DNA of 64,000 bases from Crenothrix polyspora (lineage in GTDB: Bacteria; Pseudomonadota; Gammaproteobacteria; Methylococcales; Methylomonadaceae). The notes under the pieces were generated by a model that was given only the letters and a program-made list of their open reading frames with translations, was not told the origin of the DNA and ran no database searches. Positions within the stretch are counted from its first letter, which is position 1. Each line of letters opens with the position of its first letter. A program made the position numbers and the translations under genes. The DNA is taken from NCBI RefSeq assembly GCF_900163755.1, contig NZ_FUKI01000101.1:27058-91057 (forward strand). The letters run 5' to 3'. Below are positions 43,492-53,509 of the stretch, piece by piece.

Positions 43492-44432
43492 TGACGGCAA
43501 AGCCATCTCTTGCATTATTTGTTACGTTGACTTTTATAGGTTTAGCGCTTGGGTTTACAGCAATTAGCCGAGCCGATAAAGGGGCATTGCACGTTACTGA
43601 TACACTATCTGGCCATGATCACAGCCGTATGCAACACGATGGAATACTGTCACTGCAACCTAAAGCAGAAACCCGTCGCTTTGAGCAATTAACACCCAGC
43701 GCTATCCGGCCAGTGCCTGCGGTTTCCGCACAGGAACGTGATCCTCATGCGTATAGCGATGGTCAGGATTTCAGTGGCTTATCTAAGCCGATGATGGGCG
43801 ATGGTCATGTCTTGGCTGCGTTGATTATTGATCGTTTGGAAGCGGTTAATGCGCGAGATGCGTTTTCGCTAACTTACGATTGGCAAGCCTGGTTTGGCGG
43901 TGATTATAATCGTTTGGTGGTTAGGGCTGAAGGCGAAGTGGATCAGGGTGCATTTAAAGGTTCGCGTAATGAATTACTGTGGGGACATGCGCTAACTGCA
44001 TTTTGGGATACCCAGCTTGGATTGCGCTATGACAGTGGTTTAGGAACTGACAGGGTATGGGGGGCTTTTGGGCTGCAAGGCTATGCGCCGTATTGGGTAT
44101 ATATAGAAGCTACCGCGTATATTGGCGAGCAAGGGCGCACGGCTTTTCGTCTTGAAGCCGAATACGATGTATTAATAACCCAAAAATTGATTTTACAACC
44201 CCGTGTTGAAATGAATTTTTACAGCGATAGCGATAGTTCACGCTTGGTTAGTAGCGGATTATCTAATATAGAAGCTGGATTGCGTTTGCGCTATGAGATT
44301 AAGCGTGAGTTTGCACCGTATATTGGCATAGAGTGGGCAAATACCTTCGGTTCAGCGGCAGATGCTATAAGAGCCCAGGGTAAAAAAGCAGAAGAAACAC
44401 GCTTTGTAGCGGGTATACACTTTTGGTTTTAA
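43491..44432 (+). CDS. copB: Copper resistance outer-membrane protein CopB
   Basis: A 313-residue outer-membrane barrel of the CopB family. The ATG at 43491 (TGATG overlap with copA) gives a signal-like start (SLALFVTLTFIGLALGFTAI), a His/Met-bearing segment (GHDHSRMQHD), then the CopB domain: MGDGHVLAALIIDRLEA, YDWQAWFGGDYNRLVVRAEG, ELLWGHALTAFWDTQLGLRY, and the strand-rich C terminus ending in FWF, a typical barrel end. It works with CopA in copper tolerance. A palindromic repeat follows within 20 bases. Confidence 0.94.
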   Translation: MTAKPSLALFVTLTFIGLALGFTAISRADKGALHVTDTLSGHDHSRMQHDGILSLQPKAETRRFEQLTPSAIRPVPAVSAQERDPHAYSDGQDFSGLSKPMMGDGHVLAALIIDRLEAVNARDAFSLTYDWQAWFGGDYNRLVVRAEGEVDQGAFKGSRNELLWGHALTAFWDTQLGLRYDSGLGTDRVWGAFGLQGYAPYWVYIEATAYIGEQGRTAFRLEAEYDVLITQKLILQPRVEMNFYSDSDSSRLVSSGLSNIEAGLRLRYEIKREFAPYIGIEWANTFGSAADAIRAQGKKAEETRFVAGIHFWF

Positions 44433-44449
44433 AATAACGCTGCTGTACT

Positions 44450-44578
44450 TACAGCATTTTCAACTTAGGACAGTTACAACCACCGTTCATGCTGAGCTTG
44501 TCGAAGCATGAACGGCACACTTCGACAAGCTCAGTGCGAACGGTTACGCTGTAACTATTGAACTGTGAAAACGCTGTA
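44450..44578. repeat. Dispersed palindromic repeat, copy 4
   Basis: A 129-base element nearly identical to the copy at 31864, bounded by TACAGCATTTTCA and TGAAAACGCTGTA. It retains an undisturbed AACTTAGGACAG stretch, the site that is interrupted in the copy at 18018. Located after copB, it may act as its transcription stop. Confidence 0.9.
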
Positions 44579-45099
44579 AAAGGTAACACCGAGATTTATA
44601 TGTAAACTAGCAATGTTAATTTACAAGGTGTCTGATATTTTAATGTTTATCGGTTATTTTTTAAAGTAACTTAAAAGTGCCTACTAAAATAAATAAAATC
44701 ACTGGCTTTTGTTTAGGAATAGATGGTGTTTAGGTTGAGGGGCAATATTTATTTTATTTTATTTTTAGATTGATGAGTATTTATAAGTCATTGTCAAAAA
44801 AGAAAGATTTTATAAGCTATCCCGCTTGACTAAGAATGGATTGAATTCTATAGTTAGCTGGGGTAGCCAAAAGTGGAATAGACTGCTATTTTTGAGGTGT
44901 CAGGTTTTTATTATTTTTTGTATATTTTTGTAAGTGGTTTTGATAATAAATCGCAAGGTTACCCATAAATTGTTGTTAGGCGTTATTTCTTTCGGTTGCT
45001 TTTTTGCCGCTAGGTTGTTGAGTGTAGTTAATTAGGTGTGTGGGTTAATATGTTGTTGTGCAATTTTAAATGCTTGATTTTTTTGTATACATTTGACGA
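44579..45099. other. AT-rich region in front of the dcw cluster
   Basis: About 520 bases with no mraZ or other gene recognisable in any frame, although mraZ normally precedes rsmH. It contains one good sigma-70-type promoter (described separately). Confidence 0.6.
44826..44854 (+). promoter_or_regulatory. Candidate sigma-70 promoter of the dcw cluster
   Basis: TTGACT (44826-44831) and TATAGT (44849-44854) are separated by exactly 17 bases, a near-consensus arrangement, about 245 bases before rsmH. No better match was found in this gap. The long untranslated leader is unusual. Confidence 0.5.
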
Positions 45100-46038
45100 A
45101 TGCTAAATAAGCATCTGCCCGTCATGTTTTCAGAAGTTTTGCAGCAGTTGGCGATTAAAAAAGACGGCATCTACCTGGATTGTACCTTTGGTCGTGGCGG
45201 TCACAGTTGCGGCATTTTGGCGCAACTAGGTGCTTCAGGGCGGTTGCTGGCTATTGATAGAGATATTGCTGCGGTGCAATCTGAGGACGCGCGTCTTTTG
45301 CGTGAAGATTCGCGTTTTAAATTGGAGCATTGTGCTTTTTCTGCCTTAGCAGGGCTTGCTCAGCGAGAAGGCTGTTTCGGTCATGTCGACGGCATTTTGA
45401 TGGATTTAGGCGTATCATCGCCTCAACTGGATAGCGCGGAAAGAGGCTTTAGTTTTCTGCGCGATGGGCCATTGGATATGCGTATGGATGATACCAGCGG
45501 GGTCTCGGCGCGCGAATGGTTGGCTGACGTGGAAGAAAAAGAACTGGTACGGGTTTTGTTTGAATACGGGGAAGAGCGTTTTGCAAAGCGCATTGCTAAA
45601 GCGATTGTGGAAACGCGCCTAGCGTCACCCATTACCGATACACGGCAATTGGCGGCATTAATTGCAGACGCTGTACCTTTTATCGATAAATATAAGCATC
45701 CAGCAACGCGCAGCTTTCAGGCCATCCGTATAGAAATCAACAAGGAATTGGATGAATTAAAAGAGGTTTTAAAACAGTCTATTCCGGTTTTAAAGCCCGG
45801 TGGTCGGGTGGTAGTTATTTCTTTTCATTCGCTCGAAGACAGAATTGTAAAACGTTTTATCAGAAGTGAGGCGGGAGCCAAGTTCGATCCAGGCAAATTG
45901 CCTATTAAAGAAGTTGATATAGCGCGAGGCGCATTAATAAAAATTGGTAAAGCACTTAAAGCCGGAAAAACCGAGTTGGCTGAAAACCCGCGTGCGCGAA
46001 GTGCGGTTATGCGCATTGCTGAGCGCGTTGCTGTTTGA
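45100..46038 (+). CDS. rsmH: 16S rRNA m4C1402 methyltransferase RsmH (MraW)
   Basis: A 312-residue SAM-dependent methyltransferase starting MLNKHLPVMFSEVLQQL; motif I is YLDCTFGRGGHSCGIL, with DGILMDLGVSSPQLD, RGFSFLRDGPLDMRMD, ATRSFQAIRIEINKEL and ISFHSLEDRIVKRF downstream. It methylates N4 of C1402 in 16S rRNA and conventionally opens the division cluster after mraZ, which is missing here. ftsL follows with TGATG overlap. Confidence 0.96.
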   Translation: MLNKHLPVMFSEVLQQLAIKKDGIYLDCTFGRGGHSCGILAQLGASGRLLAIDRDIAAVQSEDARLLREDSRFKLEHCAFSALAGLAQREGCFGHVDGILMDLGVSSPQLDSAERGFSFLRDGPLDMRMDDTSGVSAREWLADVEEKELVRVLFEYGEERFAKRIAKAIVETRLASPITDTRQLAALIADAVPFIDKYKHPATRSFQAIRIEINKELDELKEVLKQSIPVLKPGGRVVVISFHSLEDRIVKRFIRSEAGAKFDPGKLPIKEVDIARGALIKIGKALKAGKTELAENPRARSAVMRIAERVAV

Positions 46039-46310
46039 TGAAACACGCCACTACGCTCAGTGCAATCGGTTTATTATTGCTGCTACTGGCATCAGCGTTT
46101 GCGGTAATTTACAGCAAATACTGTTCGCGATTACTTTACATTGATATAGGTAAACAAGAAAGAGCCTTAGATCAGTACGAAGTGGAATGGGGGCAGATGC
46201 AATTAGAGTTAACAACGTTAGCTGATCAAAATCGCGTTGAGCAAGTCGCGCTTAAAGAGCTGCATTTGGTGTCGCCTGTACGCGAAAAAACCATCTATAT
46301 CAAACCCTAA
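46038..46310 (+). CDS. ftsL: Cell division protein FtsL
   Basis: A 90-residue bitopic protein: a short cytoplasmic tip, one membrane helix (TLSAIGLLLLLLASAFAVIY) and a periplasmic coiled coil (KQERALDQYEVEWGQMQLEL) ending with the family-typical LHLVSPVREKTIYI. FtsL joins FtsB and FtsQ to activate FtsWI. The start ATG at 46038 shares its A with the rsmH stop; the stop shares a base with the ftsI start. Confidence 0.94.
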   Translation: MKHATTLSAIGLLLLLLASAFAVIYSKYCSRLLYIDIGKQERALDQYEVEWGQMQLELTTLADQNRVEQVALKELHLVSPVREKTIYIKP

Positions 46311-48166
46311 TGGTCGATTTACGTAACCGCAGTAATCTTAAAGAGCGCAAACCTGCGGGTGATTTTTCCAGTCGTCGTAGGTTTGTTCTTGTATTTATGA
46401 TGAGTTGCATGATTATTTTGGTGGCGCGAGCGGTTGACTTACAGGTCATCAGTAAAAAATATCTTAAAGACCAGGGTGATATGCGCCATGTTGATGAGGT
46501 ATCCGTGTCTGCCTACCGAGGTATGATTACTGATAGAACCGGTGCGCCATTAGCAATCAGTTCGCCGGTGCAGACGGTTTCCGTTAGCCCTAAGCAGTTG
46601 AATGCCATTGATAAAAACCAGCTTAAAGCCTTGGAGAAAAAGTTGAGAAAATCTCAACAGGGGCATGCTTTAACTGGGGTGCAAAAAGCCGAAGTCTTGG
46701 CTGTTTATGAAAAAGATAAGGTTTTAAAGGTAAAGCAAATGCTAAAAATTTTAGGTTTGCCAGCATCAGAAGCCAATAAGCTGTTAAATAAAACCTCAAA
46801 ATTTGCTTATTTGGCACAAAGAATTAATCCCATTATTGCTGATCAAGTGAAGGCTTTGGAATTGCCTGGCGTTAATGTGGAGCAGGGTTTTAAACGTTTT
46901 TATCCAACCGGCGAGGTTTCTGGGCATTTGATTGGCTTTACCGATGTCAATGATGTTGGTCAGGAGGGGCTTGAGCGTAGCTATGAAAATTTTTTGAAAG
47001 GCTTGTCCGGCAGCAAGCGGGTGATTAGAGACGGTCAACGCCAGGTAATTGCCGACATTGAAAACATAAAAGAACCGGTGGCAGGGAAAACACTGGAGCT
47101 CAGTATTGATCAGCGTATTCAGTATTTGGCTTACCGTGAATTGCAAACCGCCGTGGAAACACATAAAGCCAAATCCGGCTCAATTGTGGTGCTGGATGCA
47201 AAGAGTGGTGAGGTGTTAGCAGCCGCTAATCAACCGTCGTTTAATCCAAATACCAAAACCAATTTAAAAGAAAATCTCTATAGAAACAGGGCGATAACCA
47301 ATATATTTGAGCCAGGCTCAACGGTTAAGCCCTTTGTAGTGGCGGCAGCAATGGACGGCGGTTACATTAGGCCAAATGAGCTATTTGAAACTCACGGTAT
47401 ATTTCCGATTGGTACGCATATGGTAAGAGATGTGCATAATTACGGCACATTAGATGCGACCGGTGTGTTAAAAAAATCCAGTAATGTCGGTGTTGCCAAA
47501 ATGGCCTTAAAAATGCCGCCGGAGTATTTTTGGGATACTTATCATAAACTGGGTTTTGGTGTTTCTCCAGGCTCAGGATTTCCGAGTGAAGCCAGCGGTA
47601 GTTTGCTGGATCACCGGCGCTGGCGAGATTTTGACCGAGCGACCATGTCGTTTGGTTATGGCTTGAGTGTCTCAGCCTTACAGTTGGCGCGATCTTATAC
47701 GGCGTTGGCAGATGATGGCATACTGCACTCTATCAGCTTGTTAAAGCGCGATGAGGACATTGACTCGAAACGGGTTTTTACCGCGAAAACCGCTAAAAAA
47801 GTCAGAGCAATGCTGGAGACGGTTATCAGTAAAGATGGTACGGCTTACGAGGCGCGGGTCGATGGCTACAGGGTGGCGGGTAAAACCGGTACGGTTAAAA
47901 AAGCCGGTTCGGGTGGCTACTCTGAAAAAACCTATTTTGCGGTGTTTGCTGGCATGGCACCCGCCAGTCATCCACGGTTGATTATTGTCGTGATGATTGA
48001 TGAACCTTCCGCCGGTGATTATTATGGCGGCTTGGTGTCGGCACCGGTATTTTCAAAAGTGATGGCGGGTGCATTAAGAATCATGGAAGTAGCGCCTGAC
48101 GAAGAGCACACAATGCCGATTTTATTGACCAAAAAAGGAGTGATTCGTCCGCATGCTGCTGAATGA
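46310..48166 (+). CDS. ftsI: Septal peptidoglycan transpeptidase FtsI (PBP3)
   Basis: The 618-residue class B penicillin-binding protein has one membrane anchor (FVLVFMMSCMIILVARAVDL), a pedestal domain with RGMITDRTGAPLAISSPV, and a transpeptidase domain with all three motifs: EPGSTVKPF (SxxK serine), KSSNVG (SxN) and AGKTGTVKKAG (KTG). It crosslinks septal peptidoglycan with FtsW. Length is slightly above E. coli PBP3 (588). The 3' end overlaps murE by 14 bases. Confidence 0.96.
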   Translation: MVDLRNRSNLKERKPAGDFSSRRRFVLVFMMSCMIILVARAVDLQVISKKYLKDQGDMRHVDEVSVSAYRGMITDRTGAPLAISSPVQTVSVSPKQLNAIDKNQLKALEKKLRKSQQGHALTGVQKAEVLAVYEKDKVLKVKQMLKILGLPASEANKLLNKTSKFAYLAQRINPIIADQVKALELPGVNVEQGFKRFYPTGEVSGHLIGFTDVNDVGQEGLERSYENFLKGLSGSKRVIRDGQRQVIADIENIKEPVAGKTLELSIDQRIQYLAYRELQTAVETHKAKSGSIVVLDAKSGEVLAAANQPSFNPNTKTNLKENLYRNRAITNIFEPGSTVKPFVVAAAMDGGYIRPNELFETHGIFPIGTHMVRDVHNYGTLDATGVLKKSSNVGVAKMALKMPPEYFWDTYHKLGFGVSPGSGFPSEASGSLLDHRRWRDFDRATMSFGYGLSVSALQLARSYTALADDGILHSISLLKRDEDIDSKRVFTAKTAKKVRAMLETVISKDGTAYEARVDGYRVAGKTGTVKKAGSGGYSEKTYFAVFAGMAPASHPRLIIVVMIDEPSAGDYYGGLVSAPVFSKVMAGALRIMEVAPDEEHTMPILLTKKGVIRPHAAE

Positions 48167-49625
48167 TTTATTACCAGATAGCAGTATAGCCAATAACGCT
48201 ATTACTGTCACTGGGCTGGCTTTAAACAGTAAAGAGCTGGTGAGTGGCGATGTATTTGTGGCTTTGGCAGGTTCTGTGCAGCACGGTTTATTGTATGCCC
48301 AGCACGCTATTGCTAAGGGTGCGGTAGCCATTATGTATGATCCTGCTAAGGGTGGTGCTGTTTTAGCTGAGCAAATTGATGCGATACCGCTGTTTTCTGT
48401 CGTGGATTTAGCGTTAAAACTGGGTGAAATAGCCAGTCGTTTTTATAGTAATCCATCACAGAAAATTGATGTTATTGGCATTACTGGCACAAATGGCAAA
48501 ACTTCCTGTAGCCATTTTTTAAGTCATACGCTGGATGAGTGTGCAATTATTGGTACTTTAGGCTGGGGTGAACGTGGTCAGTTGCGCCAAACTCTTAACA
48601 CCACGCCCGATGCCGTATCCGTGCAACGTATGTTGTTTGACTTGTTAAAAAGCGGCAAACGCACGGTGGCAATGGAAGTGTCTTCGCATGCGTTGCAGCA
48701 AGGCCGTGTTAATGGTGTGCAATTTAAAGGTGTAGTATTTACCAATATCAGCCGCGATCACTTGGATTATCACGGTACGATGGCGGCGTATGTGCAAGCT
48801 AAGCTGGCCTTATTAGATAAGCCAGGTATCGGTTTTGCTGTCGTTAATTTGGATGCTGCGTACAGCGATGACATTATTGCCCGTATACCAAAATCGGTGA
48901 TTGCTTGGGGTATTAGTGTATCCGGTAAAGTTGTCGAGGCTATGGAATGCCTTAGCGCTATTGATATTAGCCACAGTGCTGAGGGCATTAGTTTTGTTGC
49001 ACAATGGCGTGGCCAGCGTCAGGTAATTAATGCGCCGTTGTATGGTGATTTTAACGTAGAAAATCTATTGACAACATTGGCGGTTAGTTTGGCAATGGGG
49101 GCATCTTTAAGTGCTGCCGCTCAAAAAATACTTACTATACAGGCGGTTGCAGGGCGCATGGAAGCCTTAGGTGGCGGTAAGTTACCGTTGGTATTTGTGG
49201 ATTATGCCCATACGCCGGATGCTTTGGATAAAGTGTTGGCCAGTGTGCGACAACAGTGTTTTGGCGACTTATGGTTGGTATTTGGCTGCGGTGGTAATCG
49301 TGATACTGGTAAGCGTTCACAGATGGGGAAAATTGCTCAGCAATGGGCCGATCGGGTGATTGTTACCGACGATAATCCGCGCTTTGAAGACAGCAAGGCC
49401 ATTGTTAACGATATTGTGCGCGATTGCCAATCCAGCAAACTTAGTGTTATTCAGGATAGAAAAGCCGCTATACAACAGGCGATATTACAGGCCAGCGCAC
49501 AAGATTGTATTGTGGTTGCTGGTAAAGGCCACGAAAATTATCAGGAAATCGAGGCGGTGAGGTTGCCCTTCAGTGACCGGCACGCCGTTATGGAAGCATT
49601 AGATATGAGGGTTGTAACACGGTGA
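48153..49625 (+). CDS. murE: UDP-MurNAc-L-Ala-D-Glu:meso-DAP ligase
   Basis: A 490-residue Mur ligase adding the third residue of the stem peptide. ATP site GITGTNGKTSCSHFL; YHGTMAAYVQAKLALLD and FVDYAHTPDALDKVL follow. The DNPR motif (VTDDNPRFED) indicates meso-diaminopimelate rather than lysine as substrate, as expected for a Gram-negative. The ATG at 48153 follows AAAAAGGAG. Confidence 0.96.
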   Translation: MLLNDLLPDSSIANNAITVTGLALNSKELVSGDVFVALAGSVQHGLLYAQHAIAKGAVAIMYDPAKGGAVLAEQIDAIPLFSVVDLALKLGEIASRFYSNPSQKIDVIGITGTNGKTSCSHFLSHTLDECAIIGTLGWGERGQLRQTLNTTPDAVSVQRMLFDLLKSGKRTVAMEVSSHALQQGRVNGVQFKGVVFTNISRDHLDYHGTMAAYVQAKLALLDKPGIGFAVVNLDAAYSDDIIARIPKSVIAWGISVSGKVVEAMECLSAIDISHSAEGISFVAQWRGQRQVINAPLYGDFNVENLLTTLAVSLAMGASLSAAAQKILTIQAVAGRMEALGGGKLPLVFVDYAHTPDALDKVLASVRQQCFGDLWLVFGCGGNRDTGKRSQMGKIAQQWADRVIVTDDNPRFEDSKAIVNDIVRDCQSSKLSVIQDRKAAIQQAILQASAQDCIVVAGKGHENYQEIEAVRLPFSDRHAVMEALDMRVVTR

Positions 49626-50983
49626 AAATGCTATTGAGTGATATTGCCAAAAGTGTTCAGGGTGAGCTTGTGGGTGCAGATATGGCTATTTCGTCGGCGA
49701 GTTTAGATACGCGGACATTACCTCCCGGTGCGTTGTATATTGCCATTACCGGTGCTAATTTTGATGGCAACGCTTTTGTTGAAACAGCGGTGCAAGCCGG
49801 TGCCGCAGCAGCTATTTTACGGCAGGGTGTTAGCGCAACGGTGCCTTATATTGCTGTTGAGGATACCCATTTGGCTTTGGCTGAATTTGCCGGTGCGTGG
49901 CGACGCAAAGTGTCGGCAACTGTGGTAGGTGTTACCGGCAGCAATGGCAAAACCACGGTTAAAGAAATGACGGCTGCGGTGTTAGCCACCAAAGGTAGTG
50001 TCTTGTTTACCCACGGTAATCTTAATAACGATATTGGTGTGCCGCTCACATTATTGCGTTTACAAGAAGATCATCACTATGCAGTGATTGAAATGGGAGC
50101 CAATCATGCCGGTGAAATTGCCTATGTTAGCAAGTACGCGCAAGCGGATGTGGTGATACTGAACAATGCCGGTGCTGCCCATATTGAAGGTTTTGGCAGT
50201 TTGGACGGTGTCGCCAAAGCCAAAGGTGAAATTATTGAAACCTTACGGCACGACGGCACGGCGATTCTTAACCGAGATGACCACTATTTTGATTATTGGC
50301 GCTCGCTAGCGGGCAATAGAAAAGTTATTTCTTTTGGTTTAAATGCTGATGCCGATGTGTCTGCACGCGCTATTAAAACCGAACTTAATGCCGGTTTTGT
50401 CAGCTCTTTTGAGGTGGTAACCGCCAAGGGCGACGTTGTTGTGCAGTTAAAGCTGGCCGGCCGTCATAATGTATTGAATGCACTGGCGGCTACTGCCGCA
50501 GGTCTTGCATTGGGTTTAGATTTACAAATGATCAAACAAGGCTTAGAAAGTGTCAAGCCAGTTAAAGGCCGTTTGCAATCGAGAGTTGGCGGTTTGGGCA
50601 ATCTGGTGATAGATGATACCTATAATGCCAATTCGGCATCTTTAAAAGTGGGTCTTGATGTGTTGGCGGCATGTGAGGGCACGCCGTGGCTGATATTAGG
50701 GGCTTTTGGCGAGTTAGGCCCACAAAGTGCTGCTATGCACCAAGCTATGGGACACATGATTAAAGACAGCGGCGTTGTTCGCTTGTTAGCGGTTGGCGCA
50801 GATGCCCAAAATACGGTACACAGCTTTGGTGCTGGCGGGCAGTTTTTTGAAAGCCAACATGATTTGCTGGCGGTACTTAAGCGCGAACTTAAGGGTGATG
50901 AAACAATTTTAGTGAAGGGCTCACGGGCGCAACGTATGGAAAATATAGTCACCGCTTTGGTGGAAATGGATGGGATTGCATAA
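49622..50983 (+). CDS. murF: UDP-MurNAc-tripeptide:D-Ala-D-Ala ligase
   Basis: A 453-residue Mur ligase with ATP site [20 protein letters not shown], the [17 protein letters not shown] segment, [15 protein letters not shown] and [16 protein letters not shown], all MurF signatures. It completes the UDP-MurNAc pentapeptide. The first usable start is GTG at 49622, overlapping the murE stop; an ATG at 49628 two codons later is equally possible. One-base overlap to mraY. Confidence 0.96.
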   Translation: MKMLLSDIAKSVQGELVGADMAISSASLDTRTLPPGALYIAITGANFDGNAFVETAVQAGAAAAILRQGVSATVPYIAVEDTHLALAEFAGAWRRKVSATVVGVTGSNGKTTVKEMTAAVLATKGSVLFTHGNLNNDIGVPLTLLRLQEDHHYAVIEMGANHAGEIAYVSKYAQADVVILNNAGAAHIEGFGSLDGVAKAKGEIIETLRHDGTAILNRDDHYFDYWRSLAGNRKVISFGLNADADVSARAIKTELNAGFVSSFEVVTAKGDVVVQLKLAGRHNVLNALAATAAGLALGLDLQMIKQGLESVKPVKGRLQSRVGGLGNLVIDDTYNANSASLKVGLDVLAACEGTPWLILGAFGELGPQSAAMHQAMGHMIKDSGVVRLLAVGADAQNTVHSFGAGGQFFESQHDLLAVLKRELKGDETILVKGSRAQRMENIVTALVEMDGIA

Positions 50984-52065
50984 TGTTACTGTATCTTGCT
51001 GATTTATTAACCAGTGTTGACGGCGGTTTTCGGGTTTTTCATTATCTGACGTTACGGGCTATGTTGAGTGTTTTAACCGCACTGGCCATCGCTTTTATGG
51101 TCGGCCCTATTATGATTGAAAAACTAACTCGTAAAAAAATTGGCCAAAGTATCCGTGAATTAGGTCCTAAATCGCATTACGAAAAATCCGGCACGCCAAC
51201 CATGGGTGGCGCATTAATTTTAATCGCGATTGCTATTAGTACTTTGTTATGGGCGGATTTGAGTAACCGCTACATCTGGGTGATTTTATTGGTGACCCTA
51301 GGCTATGGCGTGATTGGTTTTGTGGATGATTACCGAAAAGTGGTTAAAAATAACAGTGATGGTTTGTCAGCTAAAGAGAAATATATTTGGCAGTCAGTGA
51401 TTGGTTTTGGTGCAGCGGTTTTTTTATACAGCACGGCGCAATTGCCGGCAGAAACCCAGTTTATCGTACCATTTTTTAAAGATTTCACTATCAACATGGG
51501 CTGGATGTACGTGGTGATGGTGTATTTTGTGATTGTGGGTACCAGTAATGCCGTCAACTTAACCGATGGTTTGGACGGTTTGGCAATTATGCCTACGGTG
51601 ATGGTGGCAGGTGGTTTAGGTATTTTTGCCTATTTATCGGGTCACGTAGAATTTTCTAGTTACTTAGCTATTCCTTATTTGCCCCACTCAGGTGAGTTGA
51701 TTATATTTTGCGGGGCTTTAATCGGCGCTGGCTTAGGTTTTTTATGGTTTAACGCTTACCCTGCGATGGTATTTATGGGCGATGTGGGGGCGTTGGCTTT
51801 GGGTGCAGCTTTAGGGGTGTTAGCGGTATTGGTCAGACAAGAAATTGTTTTGATGATTATGGGTGGGGTTTTTGTTATGGAAACTGTATCAGTAATGATA
51901 CAAGTGGCCTCATTTAAATTAACCGGCAAACGCGTGTTCCGTATGGCACCTATTCATCATCATTTTGAATTGAAAGGCTGGCCAGAGCCGCGCGTGATTG
52001 TGCGTTTTTGGATTATTACCGTTATATTAGTACTGATTGGTTTAACAACGTTAAAATTAAGATAA
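50983..52065 (+). CDS. mraY: Phospho-MurNAc-pentapeptide transferase MraY
   Basis: The 360-residue, ten-helix membrane enzyme transfers phospho-MurNAc-pentapeptide to undecaprenyl phosphate, giving lipid I. Signatures present are [28 protein letters not shown] (DD catalytic pair), [29 protein letters not shown] and the [19 protein letters not shown] end. Length equals the E. coli enzyme. Coupled to murF by ATG/TAA overlap. Confidence 0.97.
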   Translation: MLLYLADLLTSVDGGFRVFHYLTLRAMLSVLTALAIAFMVGPIMIEKLTRKKIGQSIRELGPKSHYEKSGTPTMGGALILIAIAISTLLWADLSNRYIWVILLVTLGYGVIGFVDDYRKVVKNNSDGLSAKEKYIWQSVIGFGAAVFLYSTAQLPAETQFIVPFFKDFTINMGWMYVVMVYFVIVGTSNAVNLTDGLDGLAIMPTVMVAGGLGIFAYLSGHVEFSSYLAIPYLPHSGELIIFCGALIGAGLGFLWFNAYPAMVFMGDVGALALGAALGVLAVLVRQEIVLMIMGGVFVMETVSVMIQVASFKLTGKRVFRMAPIHHHFELKGWPEPRVIVRFWIITVILVLIGLTTLKLR

Positions 52066-52107
52066 GGCGAGCAACGTGTATTACATTGGGTGCATTAAGA
52101 GATAACT

Positions 52108-53478
52108 ATGAATAATGCGGCAGCGTTAGCTGCGCTAAAAAAGAATTTTGCTTTAGTGCCTGATGAGGCCAAAGTAGTCATTGTCGGCTTGGGTGGAACA
52201 GGTATTTCGGTTGCGCGTTTTTTGCAAAAATTGGGCATTGTGTTTGCCATAGCGGACAGTCGTGCTAAACCGGCATTATTAGATGAGTTTTTACAGTATA
52301 TGCCCGATGTACCCGTATTTACCGGCGGTTTTGATGACGCGGCGTTTCAGGTGGCTACGCACTTGGTGGTAAGCCCAGGGGTGTCGTTACGTGAGCGATC
52401 AATTGTTAAAGCGCTTGCTAATGGCACCAAAGTTATTGGCGATATTGATTTATTTGCCAGTGTGGTTAATGTGCCGGTGATTGCTATTTCAGGGTCTAAC
52501 GGAAAAAGTACCGTGACAACCATGCTAGGTGAGATGTTAAAATATGCTGGCATAAAAGCCGGTGTTGGCGGTAACTTAGGTACGCCTGCTCTGGATTTAA
52601 TCGCTGACGAAAATCAAATGTATGTGCTGGAGTTATCAAGTTTCCAGTTGGAAAGAACCTCGGTACTGAATGCCGCTGCTGCAACCGTGCTTAACGTGTC
52701 TGCCGATCATTTGGACAGGCATGCTGATATGGCGGAATATATCAGCGAAAAACACAAAGTTTTTAATGGCAACGGGGTAATGGTTATTAACTGCGATGAC
52801 GCTGTGGTGAGTAATATGCAAGATGCATCGCGGCAAACATTGGGTTTTTCTATTAAAACTCAGGCGGATTTTCACCTTGCTTTTAGCGAGGGTGTGGAAT
52901 ATTTAATGCACCAGGACACCGTTTTAATGCCTTTATCGGCCTTGCCATTAGAGGGGCGACACAATGGCGCTAATGCTTTAGCTGCGCTGGCTTTAGCAAC
53001 TGCTGTAGGGCTTGATGTACAAACTGCGTGTAAAGCTTTGCAGAAATTTAAAGGTTTAGCGCACAGAATGCAGCGGGTTGCACAAATACGCGGTGTTAGC
53101 TGGGTGAATGATTCAAAAGCGACTAATGTGGGTGCGTGTATTGCCGCTCTACAAGGTTATAAACGTAAAGTGATATTGATTGCCGGTGGCGATGCCAAGG
53201 GTGCTGATATGAACGAGTTAGCCCCTGTTATCAAAGATAAAACCAAAGCTGTGGTATTAATGGGAAAAGATGCTGCATTGATAGAGCAAGCGGTAAACGG
53301 CTGTGTACCCGTGGTCGTGGTCAAAAATATGCTGCAAGCGGTGCAAGCCGCCGCAAAATTGGCTGAGAGCGGTGACAGTGTATTGCTTTCGCCAGCCTGC
53401 GCCAGTTTAGACCAGTATAAAAACTATCAAGAGCGTGGTGAAAAATTTACCAGTGCAGTCATGGCGTTATTGTCGTGA
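52108..53478 (+). CDS. murD: UDP-MurNAc-L-Ala:D-Glu ligase
   Basis: A 456-residue Mur ligase with a dinucleotide-like N-terminal fold (VVIVGLGGTGISVARFL), ATP loop AISGSNGKSTVTTMLGEML, the LELSSFQLERT motif, SADHLDRHADM and NDSKATNVGACIAAL. It adds D-glutamate to UDP-MurNAc-L-Ala. A 42-base gap after mraY makes this one of the few unlinked joins inside the cluster. Confidence 0.96.
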   Translation: MNNAAALAALKKNFALVPDEAKVVIVGLGGTGISVARFLQKLGIVFAIADSRAKPALLDEFLQYMPDVPVFTGGFDDAAFQVATHLVVSPGVSLRERSIVKALANGTKVIGDIDLFASVVNVPVIAISGSNGKSTVTTMLGEMLKYAGIKAGVGGNLGTPALDLIADENQMYVLELSSFQLERTSVLNAAAATVLNVSADHLDRHADMAEYISEKHKVFNGNGVMVINCDDAVVSNMQDASRQTLGFSIKTQADFHLAFSEGVEYLMHQDTVLMPLSALPLEGRHNGANALAALALATAVGLDVQTACKALQKFKGLAHRMQRVAQIRGVSWVNDSKATNVGACIAALQGYKRKVILIAGGDAKGADMNELAPVIKDKTKAVVLMGKDAALIEQAVNGCVPVVVVKNMLQAVQAAAKLAESGDSVLLSPACASLDQYKNYQERGEKFTSAVMALLS

Positions 53479-53509
53479 GCGGCGCTTTTATATTGGCCGG
53501 TATACGTGC

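Noticed and set aside
44579..45099. Remnant of mraZ before rsmH
   Set aside because: No frame shows recognisable MraZ segments; the region appears non-coding.
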